From the NCBI GenBank assembly GCA_014058105.1, contig JACGCM010002568.1, positions 3,410,001-3,474,000 of the forward strand: a stretch of 64,000 nucleotides of DNA, read 5' to 3'. Positions 1 to 11,829 of this stretch are shown piece after piece. A program made the position numbers and the translations under genes. Position 1 is the stretch's first letter. Each line of letters begins with the position of its first letter. The notes under the pieces were generated by a model. The model did not search any database. It was not told the origin of the DNA and saw only the letters and a list, made by a program, of their open reading frames with translations. Origin of the DNA: Kingdonia uniflora. Its lineage: Eukaryota > Streptophyta > Magnoliopsida > Ranunculales > Circaeasteraceae.

Positions 1-1152
1 CAATAAACTTCTTAGTAATCGTAAACTTGAACTTACACTGCTTAGTGATCTTCAACTACACGTCTTTCTGATTCTAACCCAAACCATACGGCTTAGGATG
101 AGCCACAGTAGCAAAACCCATCTTCTACACCAGCACCTCAGATATTAAATTCTTCTAACTACCAAGATCAATGATGGCCTCGACTAAGCTCTACTTCACT
201 TGAATGCTGACATAAAAAAGTTCTTCCCAACTCGACTCGTTGATAGCTATAGGTTACCTAAACATTAGAGTAAGCTTAAGATTTGGCTTATCCAAATCTG
301 GAAGATTCACAATTGTTGCAGCTAGTGCGAGTTTCTCTTTCTTGCCCCTCTCCTCCTTCGGCCGAAGGTCCAGTTGAATTTTCCAACATTTAGCTATAAT
401 GTGCCCACTGGCCCTATAATGACTACAGGAATTCTCCTTGGAAGAAGGCCCCTCACCTTTGGACTTCCTTTTCTGATCATACTTCCAATTAGACTTGTAC
501 TTCGACTTGCTCTTGTCGTCTTTCTTGTCATTCTTCAAGTACTTGCCTACAATAGCAATTGCTTTAACGGTAGCATCTTCGATATTTTCTATATTAAAGA
601 GCTTTAATTCTCTTATAATTGACTCTGACAAACCTCATGAATATTTCATGAACACCCCATACTCATCCATATTAATATCCAAAACCAACGCTTGATTATG
701 AAACTCCGTAGTAAATTATTGTGCGAATTGCCCAAACTTTTGGCAAAAGTTGTGCCATTTGTACCATTGTTCCTGTTCATACCCAATTAGATAGAATTGC
801 TTCCTCATAAAAACCTTGAATTCTTTCTAACTCAAACTTCCTACTTCGTGGCATTTTAATAGGATTTCTACCACGTTAGTAAACGACTTACAAATTTCAA
901 TGAAGAAAAACAAATTTTTTGAGCGTTGGAATATTTGTAAACAAAAAAATAGGTCTCTAACCTATCTAAGAAATTATCCAACTTTTCGGCATCGATTGAA
1001 CCATCGAATATCTGAATTTCAACCTTAAAGTCAATACGAAGATTACGCATATGATTTATTGACTTACCAATACCTGAGCACTCCTTGACAAATTCAGAAT
1101 CACTAGAATCGTTATTTATATCCATAATATCCTCGTCTCCATCAACCTCCAT
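1..1152 (-). pseudogene. Ty3/gypsy gag-protease remnant (element 1)
   Basis: Read on the minus strand, this is the structural polyprotein of an LTR retrotransposon. The N-terminal part (868-1152) has the gag signature DFKVEIQIFDGSIDAEKLD followed by an aromatic LETYF segment. A later part (254-631) has a broken zinc knuckle, CSHYRASGHIIAKC, in which the second cysteine is tyrosine. Positions 1-235 read as the retroviral-type protease with IIDLGS where D[ST]G[SA] is expected, then KNLISE and later PYGLG and LKITKQC. The reading frame is broken by several stops and shifts, so it is dead. The window edge removes the rest of pol. The primer site and LTR to its right fit a minus-oriented element. 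Confidence 0.8.
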
Positions 1153-1460
1153 AACTCCTTTCTTCCTTCAGCTGCCTCACCGATGAGAGCGGCCTCGCCG
1201 TTTTACCAAAGCAGAAGCCTTTGTGAGTTTTGCGAGACGCAAATATTCTGCCAGCTCCCCTATTGTAGAAGGTAGGTCAGAAACTATCATTTCCAAAGTC
1301 GTGAGTCTATCGTCAGAATTGTTCATCTCTAAATTGGTCTTCTTCTTTAAATTATGTTTTCAATAAATCTCCAATAGACTAACTAGCATCTCATTTGTTT
1401 GCTTGAGACGGTCACGCGTAGAGACCATAAATCACAATCACCCCTGAGAATCGTAACTGG

Positions 1461-1473
1461 AGCTCTGATACCA
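1461..1473 (-). other. primer-binding site, initiator tRNA-Met type
   Basis: On the minus strand the sequence reads TGGTATCAGAGCT, the usual complement to the 3' end of plant initiator tRNA-Met used to prime reverse transcription. It lies between the LTR and the gag remnant, which fixes the element's orientation as minus. Confidence 0.85.
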
Positions 1474-1475
1474 AT

Positions 1476-1915
1476 TAATCCACAATACGGATAGAGAAAC
1501 CCTAAAATAAATAATTGTACGAAGAACACACCAATTGGTTGGGAAAATCCCTTTAAGAGCTTCAATTGTTTTATCAAAGTTAATTACAATAGAATTACTA
1601 TCAAGCCCTAATTCTCTCACTCAGAATTTAATCTAACCTCCTCTAATCTTGCCTAGCCTTGCTCCTTTTATAAGGGTTACAAGTCCTAGGTACAAAATAG
1701 GACAAATATGCCCTTAGACGGCTAAAGAAATAGGCTGAATCGTGCCTCTGTTCGAATAGATCAAGTCTATGTTTGAACAGAAAAAATAACGAATGTGTAT
1801 TCGAATAGACTTTAGTTGCATTCAAAGAGAAAATAAGTTTGTTCGAATAGACCAGAAGTCGTTCGAACGACTTTGGTTAATTTTCAACAAAACTTCCCTA
1901 AATCCTCCTGGATCG
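1476..1915 (-). repeat. LTR of element 1
   Basis: This is the LTR next to the primer site. It shares blocks with the LTRs at 12425 and 15008: a start resembling GATCCAGGAGGATTTAGG, a middle block GCAAGGCTAGGCA, a block ATTGAAGCTCTTAAAGGG and the end GTGTTCTTCGTA. On the minus strand it ends in GGATTA just before the primer site rather than in canonical CA. It carries about five TTCGAA-centred sites (near 1748, 1798, 1840 and 1860). Confidence 0.7.
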
Positions 1916-2259
1916 CTGAAAGAGAACCACATCCTCAACATACATAGATCTATGAACCTCCAACAAAAATTGATTGGCTGGATTAAAGCTTGTATCTACT
2001 CTCCACCCTTGACATAAATTGATCTACTACTGGGATTTTTACTAGCACAGAGGGAATCTATTATATCCCTATTTTTTTTTAAAGCCTATGGAGGCTCTTT
2101 CTTATAAACTCATAAAGGAGTATCCCAAGGTATCATCAAACTCATTCCCAGTTGCTCTGAATTATGATATTTATGTTTCTTATCTTATATTGGAAGATAT
2201 TTGCATATATGTCTAACAGGTAAAGTTTATACTTAAAAAAATCTCAAGAACATTCTTTA
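1916..2259. other. unassigned stretch
   Basis: No convincing coding sequence. There is a short T-run near 2073. It may include the ragged upstream part of the LINE that becomes recognisable at about 2260. Confidence 0.4.
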
Positions 2260-2725
2260 ACATTTGTTTGCGTGGTCTGGCCTCACTATTAATGCCTAAA
2301 AAGCTTTATTTTCTTCTCAAATTCTACTGACTTAGAAATATAACACATTACTACTATATTGGGTTTTACTCCTTCGAAGCTTCCTGTGAAATACTTGGGT
2401 TTACCACTGATAAATGCTAGACTTACAGCTAAGGACTGTAATCGAATAATTAATCAAATCAAAAAAATTATTACAAGCGGGAAGTATAAAACTCTAATAT
2501 ATGCAGGTAGAGTCCAATTGTGAATATATGTTGTGTTCTCCTCTTTTACAGTTTATATTGGTGTGCTCACTTCTTTCTTCCTGCAGAAACCATTAATTGA
2601 AGGTTTTCTTAGAACTTCTCTATTGGCTCATACAGATATGAATAATAGAATATGCAATATGGTTTGGGAAGACACCTGTTACCCAAAGGATGAAGAGGTC
2701 CAGGGGTTTAAGCATTATATATATC
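2260..2725 (+). pseudogene. LINE (non-LTR) reverse transcriptase fragment, first part
   Basis: The plus strand reads as the C-terminal RT region of a plant L1-type LINE, across frameshifts and stops. Diagnostic strings in order are SGLTINA-like, LGFTPSKLPVKYLGLPLIN, ARLTAKDCNRIINQI, YKTLIYAGRVQL and MVWEDTCYPKDEEVQGFK. These follow the family order after the RT palm: KYLGLPL, then the W/YAGR-QL block, then CxPKxEGGLG. The reading stops at about 2725, where the LTR of another element begins, and resumes at 11055. That shows a later insertion into the LINE. Confidence 0.85.
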
Positions 2726-2731
2726 ATGTCG

Positions 2732-3056
2732 TGATGACTACGAACACGGAAATGAGATTCGTGAGAAAATCATGTGTTTGTTAAGTTTTAGAGAAACTAA
2801 GGTTTTCTAGTAATGAACTTTAACTTTCATTAACAAAGTGAACTGCTGAGATTATACCACCTTCTCCCCTTATAACTTAGGTTTCCCTAGAATCACTCCT
2901 ATAATATCTCCCCTAACCTATCCAATTAAGAAACTAACCAAAAATATAGAAAATGCTAATAACCCACATTTAACCTCTCCAACAGAGCATAAGCTAAGCT
3001 AAAATAAACATATGTCACATGGGGGCCGACAACCCTATAAGGGACGTGCCATGTCA
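2732..3056 (-). repeat. left LTR (3' LTR) of the outer element
   Basis: Direct repeat of 10728-11053. Shared blocks include TGATGACTAC, GAACTGCTGAGATTA/CAACTGCTGAGATTA, CACCTTCTCCCCTTATAAC, CCTATCCAATTAAGAAAC and GGGACGTGCCATGTCA. The canonical inverted TG/CA ends are present on the minus strand. Confidence 0.85.
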
Positions 3057-4461
3057 AACCCTCCGTTTGAGAAGATTTCATCCTCAAAATCAAGGGGACG
3101 ATACTCCAGAGGACTCACACATGAATCTAGTGTGCATCCCAACAGTCTCTACTTCATCTTCATCCTCCAGAACACACTCAATTGTTGCTATCATACTCTC
3201 ATGCATACCATCCACAACTAGACCAACCTTTTTAGCTAATATAGAACAATCACGTTTTTGGTGTCCTGGTTTTCCCACATCCATAATAGTTACCTAAAAT
3301 AAAGGTACATGTTGCAGTGACTTCTGGAATAGCTAGAGTTGCTGGTGTTGCTGCTGGAATCGGTGGGTGATACTGTGCATGTAACTCGCTTGCCTGTTTA
3401 GCAGCCTATACAATTTTAGTAAGACAAAAGATAGATTAAGAAATATTGCCTCGTAAAGTTTCTTCATCAAACCAGACTTGTATCTACTAACCCGCTATAG
3501 CTGAGTCTCACGGAGGTGTGCATGTACCTCAAGGAGATAAAACTAATAACTGTAATCATCAGGGAAGAGAGACCCATTTTGAGGGACTACAGCTTCCCAA
3601 ATGCAACCTCGCCATAGTTCATAGGGATGAACCTCTCCTTCATCTCTCTCCACATATTTTACTTCTCTGAAATGGGACGGTAACCTGATGTACGCCTAGC
3701 CTGTTGGACGTTGTTCCACCAGGTGAGTGCAAAACTTGTAAGGTTGGGGTCAATGATCATTACTTGCTTGGGGTCCCCATATTTCATGTGGATCAATATA
3801 CACTAAATCTTATCCAACTACTCAATAAAGGCATCTATATTAGCTTTTCCTGTGAGCTCTGATACTTAAGGTAAACATCATGTGCCTGTTATGAAATAGC
3901 TTTGGCCAAAGCTTCAATATTATTGCCCTTACCCTTGCGTCGTAGCTGTGAATGTTGTTATTCCTCATAGTCCAAACTTTACTCATCATCTTGCCAAGTT
4001 GTAGCATATTGATGACTTGGCAGATGGGGAGGTGAACCAAGTACTCGCTGTCGATAACGGCCATGCAATTGGGTATCAACCGAGGGGGGGGGGGTGAGGG
4101 CCACAGCTTTGGTCTTTCCCGCTGAATTACCGCTCTTTCTCACCAGGGGGAATATAACGAGAACCAATAGTTTTAAGCCACTCATTCGACTAAACACTGA
4201 ATACATCATCATAATGTAGCCCCCATATATTACCATAGGGATGTCGGTACTCAAAGCTGTATTAGGGGCCGAATTTGGCAGAGGATGCTTACTGGTACGG
4301 ATATGATACAGATCTGCCTCCAAGAGAGTTATGCCCTGGATGCCTAACAGACCTGTATTTGATGGTGGTACCTGCTAGTCAGTCCCCGTTATTAATGGTA
4401 AGCCAGTATCATTTTGTGAGAGGCGGTAAACCAAAGTCTTTGATGGTCCATTTGGTAGTTT
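3057..4461 (-). pseudogene. Ty3/gypsy gag remnant of the outer element
   Basis: On the minus strand the plant Retrotrans_gag domain is readable across frame breaks. Near 3680-3790 it reads NLTSFALTWWNNVQQARR, followed by EMKERFIPMNYGEVAFGKL and SLKMGLSSL. This is the usual WW...F.P..Y...L..KL..L..G pattern. Downstream (about 3246-3284) is a zinc-knuckle relic, VGKPGHQKRDC, missing its first cysteine. The gag reading runs on toward the left LTR with no protease or pol between, so the element is gag-only or pol-deleted. The N-terminal part toward 4323 is less certain. The inner element interrupts it at 4462. Confidence 0.7.
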
Positions 4462-6075
4462 GGGATTTGGTAACTCGAAACCGACGCGAAGGAGGTCATC
4501 CCTTGGCCGATCACTTCAATCGGTGTAGATACTGCCGGGAGAGTAGTCGGGGTAGAGGCTAGTGGTTGATACCCATCAAGAATACTGCCAGTAACCATAC
4601 CGTCATGGGGTACCCATCATAAATGATCTATTCCTTCAAAGTACAGAACTTAAAGTGAGTTGTGAAGCCCGACTATTAAGCCCAAAAGTTTTGGGTCGTG
4701 TTCCCATTCAATGCGAGTAACCAAGATTTGTAACCGGCTAGTTCAGGACCGAATGGATCTGGACCAAGTAACTGGATCTAAACAGACTAGGTCTGGTTTG
4801 AGTTGGGTTACATTGGGCTACGATTTTGGTTTTAGGCTTATTATCTTGCGACCCAAGACAAGAAATCAAATTTGGCTAGCGCTACCGGTACTGCTGCCGT
4901 CGAGGTCGTTGATCGATTATAAAATTGACGTCTTAAGGACCCAGAAGCACACAATGTATCGTTGAGTACAAGGGAAAGTGGGGTCGTATCCCAAGAGACT
5001 AGTGGTACAAATTATAGTTCGAGCTACTAATTTTATCTAATAAGAATTAGTTTTTTGTTCTTATAAGTGACAAAATTAAAAATAAAATATAAAGGAGAAT
5101 AGGTGTTAATATGATTAAAGAGGAAACCATGGAGTGATTTCACTCCGTCTGTTGTTACCTTGGGATAGTTCACCTAGTTAAAGTATATCACAAATTCCCG
5201 TATCGCATATTCTTTGTCGGGTATATGAAACACATCAAGAGATAATATAATTAGTGATTGGAAACTACCCTTAAACCAACTTACTCAACCATGGTCAGGT
5301 TGATAAGCATGGATTATGTTATCATCTCCATGTTCCTAAACTATCTTATTATGGTCAAACAAGATAGTTACTTAGATTCATTATTCATCATAATCCTAGC
5401 AATAGTCAAGCATAGGATGAAGGAATACGAATATCCATTATGTCGGGATAAAGAGAAGGTAATTATTCTAACTAAACTACATAATCTATAGTAAGGCTAC
5501 ATTAGATGGAGCTTCTTCTAGCCTTGGCTAAGAGGTTTAGCTACTCTACCTTTGGATCATTGCCATAATTCTATTATTACAGTAAAAGTAAAAGACAAGA
5601 AGAAGAGAAAAACAATAACTTAATTGCTTTGTACTTTTTGATTTACATTTTCCAAGATGTCTCAAATGGGTGTTATTGCCCTCCTATTTATAGAGTATAG
5701 AAGGGGTTACAAAATATCAACATCAATGTAAAATCACCTAAACAATACCTTCCATTATACATAAAATATAAAAGCTTCAAAATTTCATACTCCATGCCTT
5801 GGCCTATGCATAAAATTATATGAATTGATGATCTCCATCAATGCCTCTTTAATGCTCATCATTAGACTTTTGGTTAACAATTACTATGGGAATGTACTGC
5901 TTGAGTGTACAACACATTTTTCTTTGTTGAAAACCGCAAAACATGCAACGTCTTTGTCATGTGACCGATTCCTTTAAATACAAACAAAAACACTATAAGT
6001 ATAATATTTAATTAATAAAAGAAAAGTTAGATATTAATTTAGGAGTTGCACACGTAAATATTACATCTCTATCTA
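4462..6075 (-). repeat. left copy of 1.6-kb direct repeat (probable LTR)
   Basis: Colinear with 8721-10323. Shared landmarks are TGG(G)ATTTGGTAACT at the start, CTTGGCCGATCACTTC, ATCTATTCCTTCAAAGTA, TATCCCAAGAGACT, AATTCCCGTATCGCATATTC, GATAGTTACTTAGATTCATT and GGTTAACAATTACTATGG. Both copies also share short ORF-like stretches that are not protein-coding in any family I recognise. Confidence 0.75.
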
Positions 6076-8720
6076 AAACCCCCAAACTTATATTTCACTA
6101 GTCCTCAAGCAAAACTAAATAAAAAACATTTTTGCAGGTCACGCAAAAATAATATTTTGGCCACTCTAGATTACAAATGACTTATTTCCTGTCAACTTAT
6201 CCTTATTTTTTTATGACAAGAATATCTTATGATAAAAAATTCCTTAAAACACAGTAGCTCCTAAGTGTACCATAAAATATTATTTGCAGAATCCGAAACT
6301 TGAAATACTACCTCATGCATATAAAATATTCAAATATTTTCCTTACCTATATCTCAGTGTAGTAAAAATAGTATTATAATATAATACATTGAATAAAATA
6401 GTTGAGTCAGTATTTGGCAGTCGAGTACTTATTGAAATAAATTCATTGGTTAGTTCGACAAGTACTTTAGTCAATTCGCCTTTCTGGTATTCCTTTTTTA
6501 CAAGCCTTTATTTTTTTCATACAAGGTTTCTTCGTGAAGCATCCATAACAAGAAGTTTCGGTCAACAATCCCTGCCAGTTAGCTAATATTGTTGGGGTTT
6601 GGTGTCCCTTCATGACCTATACCCAGGATTCTCACAAGTAATACTTTTTATGCTCCCTTCACATACTTCATGGTCATACTCGAGATTGGGGATAATTTTT
6701 TGTCTTTCAGTTCTTAATCATGCGAGTATACCTTGCAGCGTGAACGTTTTAGAGTAGGTTTGAATTTTCTTTTATACTTTCAGGAATGAACTTATTCTTA
6801 TGCAGTTGTCTCCTTTAGAGTGAATTATTTATAACATAAATGCTAAATTAACCATATTCTGGTCAAAAACTCTATTGAAGTGAATGCTTTGAACATATAC
6901 TAGGAACAACTTGAGTTTTTTGCTATTCACAAGGTAGTAGATCGAGTTTCAGTACACGATAAATAAATACTCTAGTGTATAATTAGTAAAATATCAAAGT
7001 TTTTTGAGTTTTCCAATTAACATATCATTTTGCCTAAATAAAATTAGTTTAAGTGCTAGAAATTTGCCAAAAATATATCATAAAGTGCCAAAGAGTCATT
7101 ATTTTACTTTTTATCAAAAAGTATATAAAATGTAGTTTTTCTACCCCCAAAACTTAAATAAAACATTAGCCTCAATGTTTGAGAACAAAATTAAATATAG
7201 GGAATGGAAAATAAAACTGGAACTTCTCACCTAAATGTGCCTTGGGTTGCCTCCCAGGATGCACTATGTTTTACAATCTTTAGCTTGACGAATATACCCT
7301 CACACTTGAATATCGCAATATAGGTCTAAAGGATGATAAAGTACAAGAATTGATGAACTATCCAGGTTGTAAGTTCTCCTTAAAGAACTCAGAGTCTAAT
7401 CCCCTAGGATAAATATTTTCCTTATTTAATTTATGAAGAATCTCACTTTGAGATATTTTACATGGCATAACCCCATATACCAAAAATGTATCTGGTGGTT
7501 ATGGGTCGGGCTCAAGATTGTATAACTCAGTTGTAGGTAATAATGCATGTACTATTTTAAAAATTATGGGGACATCCTAGTACTTTAAATAATTCAAACA
7601 TTAATTAATAGAGTGGGTGCAACTAGAGTTATCATGCAACAAATCCTCAAATTCATTAACAATTAGGTACCCCCAAATGGCTTGTGAAATGAAGATGTAG
7701 GCATAGGTGGTTGGTAAAGGAGTACCCAATATAGAATCAACCCCCAATAATTGTGATATATCTCTTAAAGAAGGGTCATCTACAAACTGGTTTGTAACCT
7801 CGCGATTTATGTCCGGTAGACGTGGCTCAAAGGAAGGCTAAGGTGACTCGTAAGAAGGCCGGGATGGAAATGATAACTTTATACTATCTGTAATGGGTTT
7901 GACATTTTCCAATATATTGTTCTTTCTACAAATATCATCATCTGCAAATTCCTTGCAAATTTTGGAAATATGAGATGGTGGTTCCATATATTCATATACT
8001 ATCTCGTCATCATCATCACAAGAAAAATCATTAGAGGAATGGGAAAAGTATTCAATCTCGATCATAGTTTCCGCAATAGAATTTATTAGGTTGACATATG
8101 CATATGAAAGGATGGATGGTGAGATCGATGGTTGAATGTTGAGGGCTAAATTTTGAGGTGATTGAGAGAATTGTATTTGACATGATAGATGCTTCTTCAA
8201 GATCTTCTTATGACATAGGATCACCGACCTTAAAATATTCATCTTCTAAATCTGCCTTGTAATATGGCATCCATTCACCCCACGGGGAAAACATTCTTTG
8301 ATTACTCTTGAATCCAAAAGGGGATTTAACTTCGGGTTGCTCTTTTTTATTGCTTGCAAGCTTTTCGTGCTCTATTTCATTCCTTAGGCTTGACAACTAA
8401 GTTATCTGAGTCTCTAATCTAGAGAAAGATTTGGTCGTAGAAGTTTGATGTAGCAACTCATTTTCTTGAAATTAAAGCATTTGTTTTTGAAATTACAAAG
8501 CTTTTGGTTGATTTTTAATTACTTGTTGCATGAAAAGTGATATGGTATCCTCCAAAGATGGATTGGGTAGAGCAGTTGGGAACAAATTAGATGACTGGAT
8601 GGACTGATGAGTCTGCATATAGGTGTAAGTTTGGAAAGGTTCCACGTATTTAAAAATTTGGTAATTCCATGATTGAAAATGATTTTGAGGTTGTTGTGGG
8701 ATGTCGAATTGTAAGCCTTA
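6076..8720 (-). other. interior of the inner element
   Basis: AT-rich, with two runs of CCCCCAAACTT type (6090 and 7145). The only coding-like part is on the minus strand at 7838-8396, annotated separately. Otherwise no domain is readable. Confidence 0.5.
7838..8396 (-). pseudogene. gag-like reading frame of the inner element
   Basis: Two overlapping minus-strand frames. One (8208-8396) reads SSLRNEIEHEKLASNKKEQ followed by an aromatic stretch with WGEWMPYYK. The other (7838-8242) is rich in Ser and Asp, with CDDDDEIVYEYMEPP. The position just after the presumed 5' LTR, and the hydrophilic Glu/Lys-rich start, fit a retroelement gag-type protein. I cannot tie it to a named domain. Confidence 0.35.
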
Positions 8721-10323
8721 TGGATTTGGTAACTTGAAACCCATGGGAAGAGGTGTTATCTCTTGGCCGATCACTTCTATCGGTGTTGACGCTGTTAGGA
8801 AAATTATCGGGGTAGGGGCTGATGGTTGATGCCTGTCGAGAAGGCTCCCAGTAGCCACACCGTCCTAGGGTACCCACCGTAACTCATCTATTCCTTCAAA
8901 GTATGGTCCTTGAAGTGAGTTGTGAAGCCAGACACATTGAGCCCAAAAGTTTTGTGTCGGGTTTGCATTCAATGCGGGTAACCCAGATTTGTAACCGGCT
9001 GGTCCTGGACCAAGTGGATCTTGACTGAGTAACTGGTTCTGGACCGACAGGGTCATATTTGGGTTCGGCAACATTGGGTTGCGATTTGGGTTTTGGGCTA
9101 GGTATGCTTGGGTTTGCTGTCTTGTGGCCCAAGCCAAGAAATAATATTTGGCTAGCTCCGGTGTTACTGCCGCTGAGGTCATTGAGCAATTATAAAACTG
9201 ACGCCTTAAAGACCTGCAAACGCACAGTATACCGTTTAGTACAAGGGAAAGCAGGGTCATATCCCAAGAGACTTGTGATACAAATTATACTTTGAGCTAC
9301 CAATTTTGTCCAATAAGAATAAGTTTAGGGTTTTTATAAGTGAAGAAATTAAAAATAAAATATAAACTAGAAAAGGTATTGATACAATTGGAGAGGAAAC
9401 CAAGGCGTGATTCAACTCCATCAGTTGTTACCTTGAGATTGTGTTCCTAGTTAGAGTATATCACGAATTCCCGTATCGCATATTCTTGGTTGGGTATATG
9501 CAACACATCATGAGATAAGATAATTAGTGATTGGGAACTACCCATAAAATAACTTACTCAACCATGGTCCAGTTGATAAGCATGGATTGCGATTTCTTCT
9601 CCATGTTCCTAACCTATCTTGTTATGGTCAAACAAGATAGTTACTTAGATTCATTATTCCTCCTAATCCTAGCTATAGTCCAGTATAGGATTAAGGAATA
9701 CAAATATGCATTATGCCGGGATAAATATGATGTAATTACTTTAACTAAACTACACAATTTATACTAAGGCTACATTAGATGGTGCTTCTTCTAGCCTTGG
9801 ATCATTGCCATAATACTATTACTACAATAAATGTAAAAGACAAAAAGAAGATAAAAGAAAGAACATTAGTGCTTTGTACCTTTTGATTTATACTCCCCAA
9901 GATGTCTCAAATGGGTGGAATTCCCCTCTTATTTATAGACTATAGGAGGGGTTTCAATATATCAACATAAATGTAAAATCCCCAAAACAATACCTTCCAT
10001 TATGTACAAAATATAAAAACTTCAAAACTCCATACTCAATGCCTTGGCCCATGAATAAAATTATATGACATGATGATCTCCATCAATAGCCTCTTCAATG
10101 CTCCTCATTAGACTTTTGGTTAACAATTACTATGGGAATGAGCTACTAGAGTGTACAAGACATTCTTCCTTGTTCAAAACAACAAAAAGGTATCACTTCT
10201 TTATCATGCGACCAATTTCTGTAAATACAAGCAAAAGAACTATTAGTATCACATTTAATTAATAAATAACAATTTTGATATAAATTTTGTAGCTGTAACA
10301 CGTTAATATTGCGTGTCTATCTG
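8721..10323 (-). repeat. right copy of 1.6-kb direct repeat (probable LTR)
   Basis: Second copy of the repeat at 4462-6075, with the same order of landmarks and numerous substitutions and small indels. The sequence match ends near TGTCTATCT at 10314-10323. Confidence 0.75.
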
Positions 10324-10727
10324 TCGCTGTTATCGGTGGTACTTGGTGCTGTCGACTAGGCTCCACACGCTGGTCGGCGTTTGATGTCTAGCTGTCATAA
10401 TCGTGTGTTCGGCGATGGTTCCCATAGTACTTTGATTCTGGGTTTTAATACCAAGGCTTGCAAAAAGGGTTGTTGAGATCGTCGCACCTCGCGGTGATGC
10501 TTTTCTCAAGTGAGGGCTTTTCTACTACACCCAACGGAGGTGGTTGAGGGGGAAGGTAGAAATTCTACCTTACCAAAGGGCTCAACATTAAGCTTATCAA
10601 GCTTATCCAATATCCTCGTTACATCGTCGGCTACCGTAGGTTTCTTTTTCCCTGATCTTCTGCAAGGAATCTTTGTTCTTAAAACTGACTACGCTGGATT
10701 CTAACATGGCTTTGGTACTTATTTACG
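10324..10727 (-). other. 5' leader of the outer element with degenerate primer site
   Basis: Between the inner element and the right LTR. At 10705-10718 the minus strand reads GTACCAAAGCCATG, close to the tRNA-Met-type primer site GTATCAGAGCC. It lies a few bases inside the LTR, as expected for a minus-oriented element. No coding region was recognised. Confidence 0.5.
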
Positions 10728-11053
10728 TGATGACTACAAACTCGGAGTCGAGATTCGTAAGAATATCACGTGTTTGCTAACTTTTAGAGAAACTGGGGTT
10801 TTCAAATAAAAAACATTAATTTTGATTAACAAAATCAACTGCTGAGATTACACCACCTTCTCCCCTTATAACCTTGGTATCTTTAGAATCACTCCTACAA
10901 TATCTCTTCTAACCTATCCAATTAAGAAACTAACTTAAAAAATAGAAATTGCTAGTAACCCATATTGGACCTCTCCAACAGAGTATAAGCTAAACAAAAA
11001 GTAAACATATGTCACACGGGGGTTGACGACCCTATAAGGGACGTGCCATGTCA
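10728..11053 (-). repeat. right LTR (5' LTR) of the outer element
   Basis: Direct repeat of 2732-3056 with the same ends. LINE coding sequence resumes immediately to its right. Confidence 0.85.
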
Positions 11054-11054
11054 T

Positions 11055-11760
11055 ATTAATAAAGTATTTATTATTAGAAACATTTGGAAGATAATTTAAG
11101 GTAAATGAACATGCTGGTCTCTTTGGATTCATAGAAACATTAATAAAAGGAATTCCTTCTAGTCAATAGGCATGCCTTATGATTTTTCTTGGGCCATTAG
11201 ATCTATGCTGAAAGTCAGTAAAGAAGCTTTACACATAATTGGTATTATTATTGGAAATGGAAATAATACTCTAATATTAAAAGACCCATGCTTAAATAGA
11301 GGCACCCTTGAGACTCCACATGATTGCAGATTCAGAATACTCATTGCGATTCCTGATAAGGCCAAGGCTAAAATCTAAATTCACATCAATAGGTGGCAAA
11401 CTAATACTTCCAGATTCCCTGAGATAAGAAACATCATGGATGAAATTTGCTCTCTCCCTCCTCCTTACCCTCTCATGAGGATATGGTGATATAGAAACCT
11501 AGAGCAGATGGAAGGTTCTCAACAAAATCTGCCTGGAAAAGTATTAGAAAGCACAAAACTAACGTGAACTGATACAAAATATTTTTGGCATATGAGAATC
11601 TTGCTAGAAACTCCTTCATTACTTGGATTACTCAACATAATAGACTATATATCTGGATTTTCTTTAGCAAAAATTGGAAATATTACAAAGCCGAACTGCC
11701 AATTCATTTATAAAATTTATCTGTTAGGGATGAAATTATTCTGAGCAGGAAAGACACTAT
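11055..11760 (+). pseudogene. LINE fragment, second part (post-RT, zf-RVT region)
   Basis: Continuation of the LINE interrupted at 2725. It reads SWAIRSMLKVSKEAL then GNGNNTLILKDPCLNRGTL, matching the LINE block G.G....W.D.W...G.L. Next comes STKSAWKSIRKHKT and then ENLARNSFITWITQHNRL, the zf-RVT region usually seen as P.HSFI.WLA..NRL. Frames are broken by stops. Both halves have the same strand and the expected order, which makes the split convincing. Confidence 0.8.
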
Positions 11761-11829
11761 TTTTAATAATAATAAAATCTTGCCCGAAGTTGGCGATGAT
11801 GTGAATTTGTTTATTTCATCCACATTGGA

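Larger units (their letters stand above)
4462..10323 (-). mobile_element. inner retroelement with about 1.6-kb terminal direct repeats
   Basis: Two long direct repeats (4462-6075 and 8721-10323) bracket about 2.65 kb. On the minus strand, a run resembling AAGTTTGGGGGTTTTAGA lies just before the left copy, as a polypurine tract would. Such CCCCCAAACTT-type runs (plus strand) are common beside plant Athila/Tat-type LTRs. The interior has one gag-like minus-strand reading and no pol, so it looks like a non-autonomous large LTR derivative. No clean TSD or primer site was found, so a simple segmental duplication cannot be excluded. Confidence 0.55.
2732..11053 (-). mobile_element. Ty3/gypsy LTR element inserted in the LINE (outer element)
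   Basis: Two direct copies of about 325 bp flank it (2732-3056 and 10728-11053). On the minus strand each LTR starts TGACATGGCACG and ends in GTAGTCATCA. A gag remnant lies next to the left LTR and a degenerate tRNA-Met primer site next to the right LTR, so the element points left. No pol is recognisable. Its interior is interrupted by a second element (4462-10323). The flanks at 2722-2726 (TATCA) and 11054-11058 (TATTA) are a possible decayed TSD but would need the boundary moved by 5 bp. LINE sequence continues on both sides. Confidence 0.75.
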
